A DNA stretch of 34,105 nucleotides from Aliishimia sp963922415 (GTDB taxonomy: Bacteria; Pseudomonadota; Alphaproteobacteria; Rhodobacterales; Rhodobacteraceae), in NCBI GenBank assembly GCA_963922415.1, contig CAWUIP010000020.1, positions 1 through 34,105 on the forward strand, read 5' to 3'. The notes under the pieces are model-generated. The model ran no database searches. It was not told the origin of the DNA and worked only from the letters and a program-made list of their open reading frames with translations. Position numbers and translations under genes: made by a program. Positions 31,426-34,105 of the stretch are shown here, piece by piece (the stretch's first letter is position 1; every line of letters starts with the position of its first letter).

Positions 31426-32844
31426 TCACGGCACAAAGCGTTGCACAAACCCGACCACACGTTTGACGGTTGGGTTTTGGAAAAGCCGCGGGGTGAAATA
31501 GGCGCCTGCGGCACGTTTGGTGACCTCGCCAATGGTCGGATAGGGTGAGACCATGGCCGATATTTGGCTCATTTTCAAGCGGTTAGCAAGGATCAGCGAC
31601 CAGGTGTTTGCGATTTCGCCGGCCTGGTGCCCCACGATGGTCGCGCCAATGGGCCGCCCTTTGAGGATCATGACCTTGATGAACCCTTGGGTTTTGCGTT
31701 CGGCAATGGCGCGGTCATTGTGCGAAAAGTCAAAGCGCGCGACTTCGACCGTGTCGCCATATTCAGCGCGCGCCTGCGCCTCCGTGAGGCCGACTTGCGC
31801 CAGCTCCGGGTCAGTATAGGTGGCCCACGGGATATGGTCGTTGCGGGTCTTAGATGGCAGGCCAAAGAGCATAGAGCGGATGATAACGCCCGCATGGTAG
31901 CCTGCGACATGCGTGAACTGCAGCCCTCCGGCGACGTCGCCGATGGCATAAACCTTGCGGTTGGTCGTGCGCAGGCTGTCGTCGACCTTGATCCCGGTTC
32001 GGGTTGTTTCGATCCCGGCAGCCTCCAGGTTCATGGTTTCGGTATTGCTCTTGCGGCCGACCGCGACCAGCACATGCGATCCCTGAATGCGGCGCCCGTC
32101 TTGGGTCGCGACGGTGATCTGCCCATCTGACCCGGTGATCTCGCTGGCCAGCGCCTCTTCCAAGATCTCGACGCCCTCAGCCCGCAGCGCGGCTAAAACC
32201 AAGGCCGCCGCTTCGGGATCGTCTTTGGCGAGCGCTTTGGCCCCTTCGATCACGGTAACTTTCGCGCCCAACCGGATATGGGCCTGGGCCATTTCAAGGC
32301 CAATCGGGCCGCCACCAATGATCAACAGGTGATCCGGACGGTCGCGTAGCTCAAAGATCGTTTCATTGGTATGGTAGGGCACCGTGTCGAGACCGGGGAT
32401 CGGCGGCACGAAAGGCCGCGACCCAGTTGCGATCACGATGCGGCGCGCTTTGATGCGCGTGTCGCCTGCCTCTACCTCCGTGGGCGAGACAAACCGCCCA
32501 AATTCACGGATGACATGGACGCCCAGGCCTTCGAACCGCTCTTGGCTGTCGACCGGTTCGATCTGCGCGATGACATCGGCCACATGATCTTTCGCGGCTG
32601 CATAGTCGATGCGCGGTTCAGTGTTCTCGACGCCGTAAGGGGCGGCATGGGTTTGCGCGTGGGCCGCTTTGGCGCTTGCAATCAGGGCCTTAGAGGGCAC
32701 ACAGCCGAAGTTCAGGCAATCGCCCCCCATCTTGTGCCCTTCCAGCAGCACAACCCGCGCGCCCATCTGCACCGCACCGGCGGCTGTCGACAAGCCACCG
32801 GACCCGGCGCCGATGACCAGAACATCTGTTGTCAGCGTTTTCAT
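31426..32844 (-). CDS. FAD-dependent pyridine nucleotide-disulfide oxidoreductase (mercuric reductase/LPD-like)
   Basis: 472-aa flavoprotein. N-terminal Rossmann GAGSGGLSTA, redox-active disulfide GGDCLNFGCVPSK (C43, C48), NAD-binding LIIGGGPIGLEMAQ, second FAD motif VYAIGDVAGGLQFTHVAGYH. In the C-terminal interface, lipoamide dehydrogenase and glutathione reductase use a His (HPT) as acid/base; here the motif reads VSPYPTIGE with Tyr at that position, so it is not a typical member of those enzymes. It is found with a TVP38-like membrane protein, 3 bp apart, as in many bacteria. Substrate unknown; metal, thiol or quinone reduction have all been suggested for such proteins. Confidence 0.87.
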   Translation of the reverse strand: MKTLTTDVLVIGAGSGGLSTAAGAVQMGARVVLLEGHKMGGDCLNFGCVPSKALIASAKAAHAQTHAAPYGVENTEPRIDYAAAKDHVADVIAQIEPVDSQERFEGLGVHVIREFGRFVSPTEVEAGDTRIKARRIVIATGSRPFVPPIPGLDTVPYHTNETIFELRDRPDHLLIIGGGPIGLEMAQAHIRLGAKVTVIEGAKALAKDDPEAAALVLAALRAEGVEILEEALASEITGSDGQITVATQDGRRIQGSHVLVAVGRKSNTETMNLEAAGIETTRTGIKVDDSLRTTNRKVYAIGDVAGGLQFTHVAGYHAGVIIRSMLFGLPSKTRNDHIPWATYTDPELAQVGLTEAQARAEYGDTVEVARFDFSHNDRAIAERKTQGFIKVMILKGRPIGATIVGHQAGEIANTWSLILANRLKMSQISAMVSPYPTIGEVTKRAAGAYFTPRLFQNPTVKRVVGFVQRFVP

Positions 32845-32847
32845 AGG

Positions 32848-33579
32848 CTAGAGGTCTTTCGACGGCACGAAGGCCTTAATAACGATAGGCAACACGGCCA
32901 GGGCGCAGAGGCCCAGGATCGGCCACAGGATATGGGGTGCAAAGATCAGCCCAAAATCTGGCGCGTCGCCATTGGCAAAGACAGTCCCCAGCCCAGCGCC
33001 AATAGACGTATAGACCAAAGCGCCCGGGATGATCCCCAAAAAGGTCGATACGACATAGCGGTAGAGCGGCACGCCAAGGAAGGCGGGCAAGAGGTTTGCG
33101 ACCACGAAAGGAACCACGGGCACCAGACGAATGAGAAAGAGCATCGACCACTGGTTTTCGTCCAAGCCTTCCTTGATGCGACCGATCTTGCCATCGGATT
33201 GGTCCAGTTTCTCGGCCAGCCGCTGACCCAGGCCCACGCGGGCCGCCTGAAAGATTATGACAGCGCCCAGTGTGGCCGCGGCCACGTTCAATGTCGTCCC
33301 GGTGACTGTTCCGAAGAGAAACCCACCCGTCAAAGACGCCGCCAGCGCGCCTGGCAGCGAAAAGGCGACGATGGCAACGTAAGTCAGCATAAACAGAACC
33401 ACTGTGAGCGCGAAGTTTTCATCGCGATACGCCAGCAGCGCATCGTGGTTGTCGCGCAGAGCTTCGAAACTCAGGTAGTCCCTCAAAAAGTATGCGCCGA
33501 GCACAGCGGCCACCAAGATCGCCACGAGCGGGAAACGACGGGCAACTTCGGACCGGCGGATTTGAGTTGTGTCAGACAT
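32848..33579 (-). CDS. TVP38/TMEM64 (VTT) family membrane protein
   Basis: 243-aa polytopic protein of the VTT/DedA superfamily. The start is ATG 33577-33579 with GGAG 7 nt upstream; an earlier in-frame start adds 24 residues without homology. Motifs: AFSLPGALAASLTGGFLFGT (first re-entrant region) and LFLIRLVPVVPFVVANLLPA (the conserved F/L-x-R-x-x-P-x-x-P segment) followed by VPLYRYVVSTFLGIIPGALV. These proteins are thought to move lipids or ions. First gene of an operon with the disulfide oxidoreductase and the histidine kinase, hinting at envelope redox or metal stress; this is inferred. Confidence 0.87.
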   Translation of the reverse strand: MSDTTQIRRSEVARRFPLVAILVAAVLGAYFLRDYLSFEALRDNHDALLAYRDENFALTVVLFMLTYVAIVAFSLPGALAASLTGGFLFGTVTGTTLNVAAATLGAVIIFQAARVGLGQRLAEKLDQSDGKIGRIKEGLDENQWSMLFLIRLVPVVPFVVANLLPAFLGVPLYRYVVSTFLGIIPGALVYTSIGAGLGTVFANGDAPDFGLIFAPHILWPILGLCALAVLPIVIKAFVPSKDL

Positions 33580-33792
33580 CGGCGCACTCCGAAATGTTGC
33601 GAAATGGAAAAGTTTGGTCCGCTCTACAGCGCTTGCCTTAAAGCTGGGCAAATTGGAACGCAGACCAAAGCCGGATCACGCGTGGTTGATCTGAGGTGAC
33701 ATGTTCGCGGCGTTCCAACAGGTTCTGAAACATTTTTTGCCCTGGCGGCTGGGAAATTGTTACAAACAGCGCCGTTTTCGGGGTCCAAGGGT

Positions 33793-33821
33793 TTGACAGG
33801 CCGCATTACCCGTTCTATTGC
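33793..33821 (+). promoter_or_regulatory. rpmH promoter
   Basis: TTGACA (33793-33798), a 17-bp spacer and TATTGC (33816-33821), about 66 bp upstream of rpmH. The -35 is perfect and the -10 is weak. Confidence 0.55.
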
Positions 33822-33887
33822 CCAGGCTTCGAATGATTCAGCTGGGATCCCTAGACCCGCTGCACCCGACCAATCTGGAGTGATGCG

Positions 33888-34022
33888 ATGAAACGCACAT
33901 ATCAACCGTCCAACCTCGTGCGCAAGCGGCGCCACGGCTTCCGTGCGCGTATGGCAACCAAAGCTGGCCGCAAGATCCTGAACGCACGCCGTGCCCGTGG
34001 CCGTAAGTCGCTTAGCGCGTAA
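33888..34022 (+). CDS. rpmH: Ribosomal protein L34
   Basis: 44-aa, very basic component of the large ribosomal subunit. [20 protein letters not shown] then [20 protein letters not shown] and SLSA match L34 along its whole length. GGAG lies 8 nt before ATG 33888. It is followed at once by the probable rnpA, the usual order in bacteria. Confidence 0.97.
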
Positions 34023-34034
34023 GCCAAGGTCGAT

Positions 34035-34105
34035 TTGACAGTGTTGGAAACCGCCGAGCGCGCCGCCGCTCCGGCGGTTTTGTCATTTGAGGTGATGCGG
34101 CACCG
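34035..34105 (+). CDS. rnpA: Probable RNase P protein component (partial, 5' end only)
   Basis: An open frame from TTG 34035 (AAGG 5 nt upstream) runs to the window end: 23 codons with MTVLETAERAAAPAVLSFEV then MRHR. Position directly after rpmH is where rnpA lies in most bacteria, and a variable N-terminal tail before an R-rich RADF-like start is common. The diagnostic domain is outside the window, so the call rests on gene order. GTG 34041 is an alternative start. Confidence 0.42.
   Translation, partial: MTVLETAERAAAPAVLSFEVMRH
34048..34083 (+). terminator. Hairpin after rpmH
   Basis: Perfect 9-bp stem AAACCGCCG (34048-34056) and CGGCGGTTT (34072-34080) with a 15-nt loop, then TG. It could reduce read-through from rpmH into rnpA (L34 is needed in far larger amount), or be incidental coding sequence. 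Confidence 0.4.

Noticed and set aside
32371..33699. 442-codon plus-strand frame opposite the oxidoreductase and TVP38 genes
   Set aside because: Antisense shadow with low-complexity His/Arg/Gln sequence.

Overview
The window looks like chromosome from a marine alphaproteobacterium of the Rhodobacteraceae (Roseobacter group). The flanks are GC-rich, and they carry a CydAB-type quinol oxidase with a short Q-loop, a VPLPA-CTERM surface protein, a TVP38 plus flavin disulfide reductase pair, and rpmH at the right edge. This placement is an inference from gene content and codon use; no 16S gene is present.

Left flank (1-12.7 kb). The cydAB oxidase operon (minus strand, cydB cut by the window edge) is followed by a probable amine or amino-acid utilisation locus. 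That locus has a class III aminotransferase facing a five- to six-gene transport and catabolic operon: an NMT1/THI5-type binding protein, an ATPase, a permease, a diaminopropionate ammonia-lyase family enzyme, an M24 metallohydrolase, and a maleate isomerase/arylmalonate decarboxylase family protein. The junctions overlap or are very short. Next come a secreted MRJP/L-dopachrome-tautomerase-like protein, a divergent LysR regulator, and a VPLPA-CTERM protein with a clear terminator.

Integrated element (13308-29834). A perfect 36-bp direct repeat bounds about 16.5 kb. The right copy forms the 3' end of an intact tRNA-Arg(ACG). The left part of the element is a P4/satellite-like core: tyrosine integrase, an acidic-repeat hypothetical protein, an AlpA-like regulator, a winged-helix protein, a prim-pol primase, a RepA-like helicase, and a dense GTCAC/GTGAC array that looks like an origin. 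The cargo is AT-richer: a tail-collar remnant; an unknown 462-aa protein translationally coupled to a secreted coiled-coil protein; a stand-alone toxin-44-like protein between that secreted protein and its paralogue; a WGR protein; a second short recombinase; a membrane-anchored unknown; a fused DUF262-DUF1524 (GmrSD-like) defence protein; a transposase remnant; and a periplasmic caspase-coiled-coil-OmpA fusion. The secreted pair plus toxin-44 module and the caspase-OmpA protein are the best candidates for something undescribed.

Right flank (29.8-34.1 kb). tRNA-Arg is followed by a minus-strand operon (TVP38/TMEM64 protein, FAD disulfide oxidoreductase, sensor histidine kinase) and then rpmH with a probable start of rnpA running off the window.
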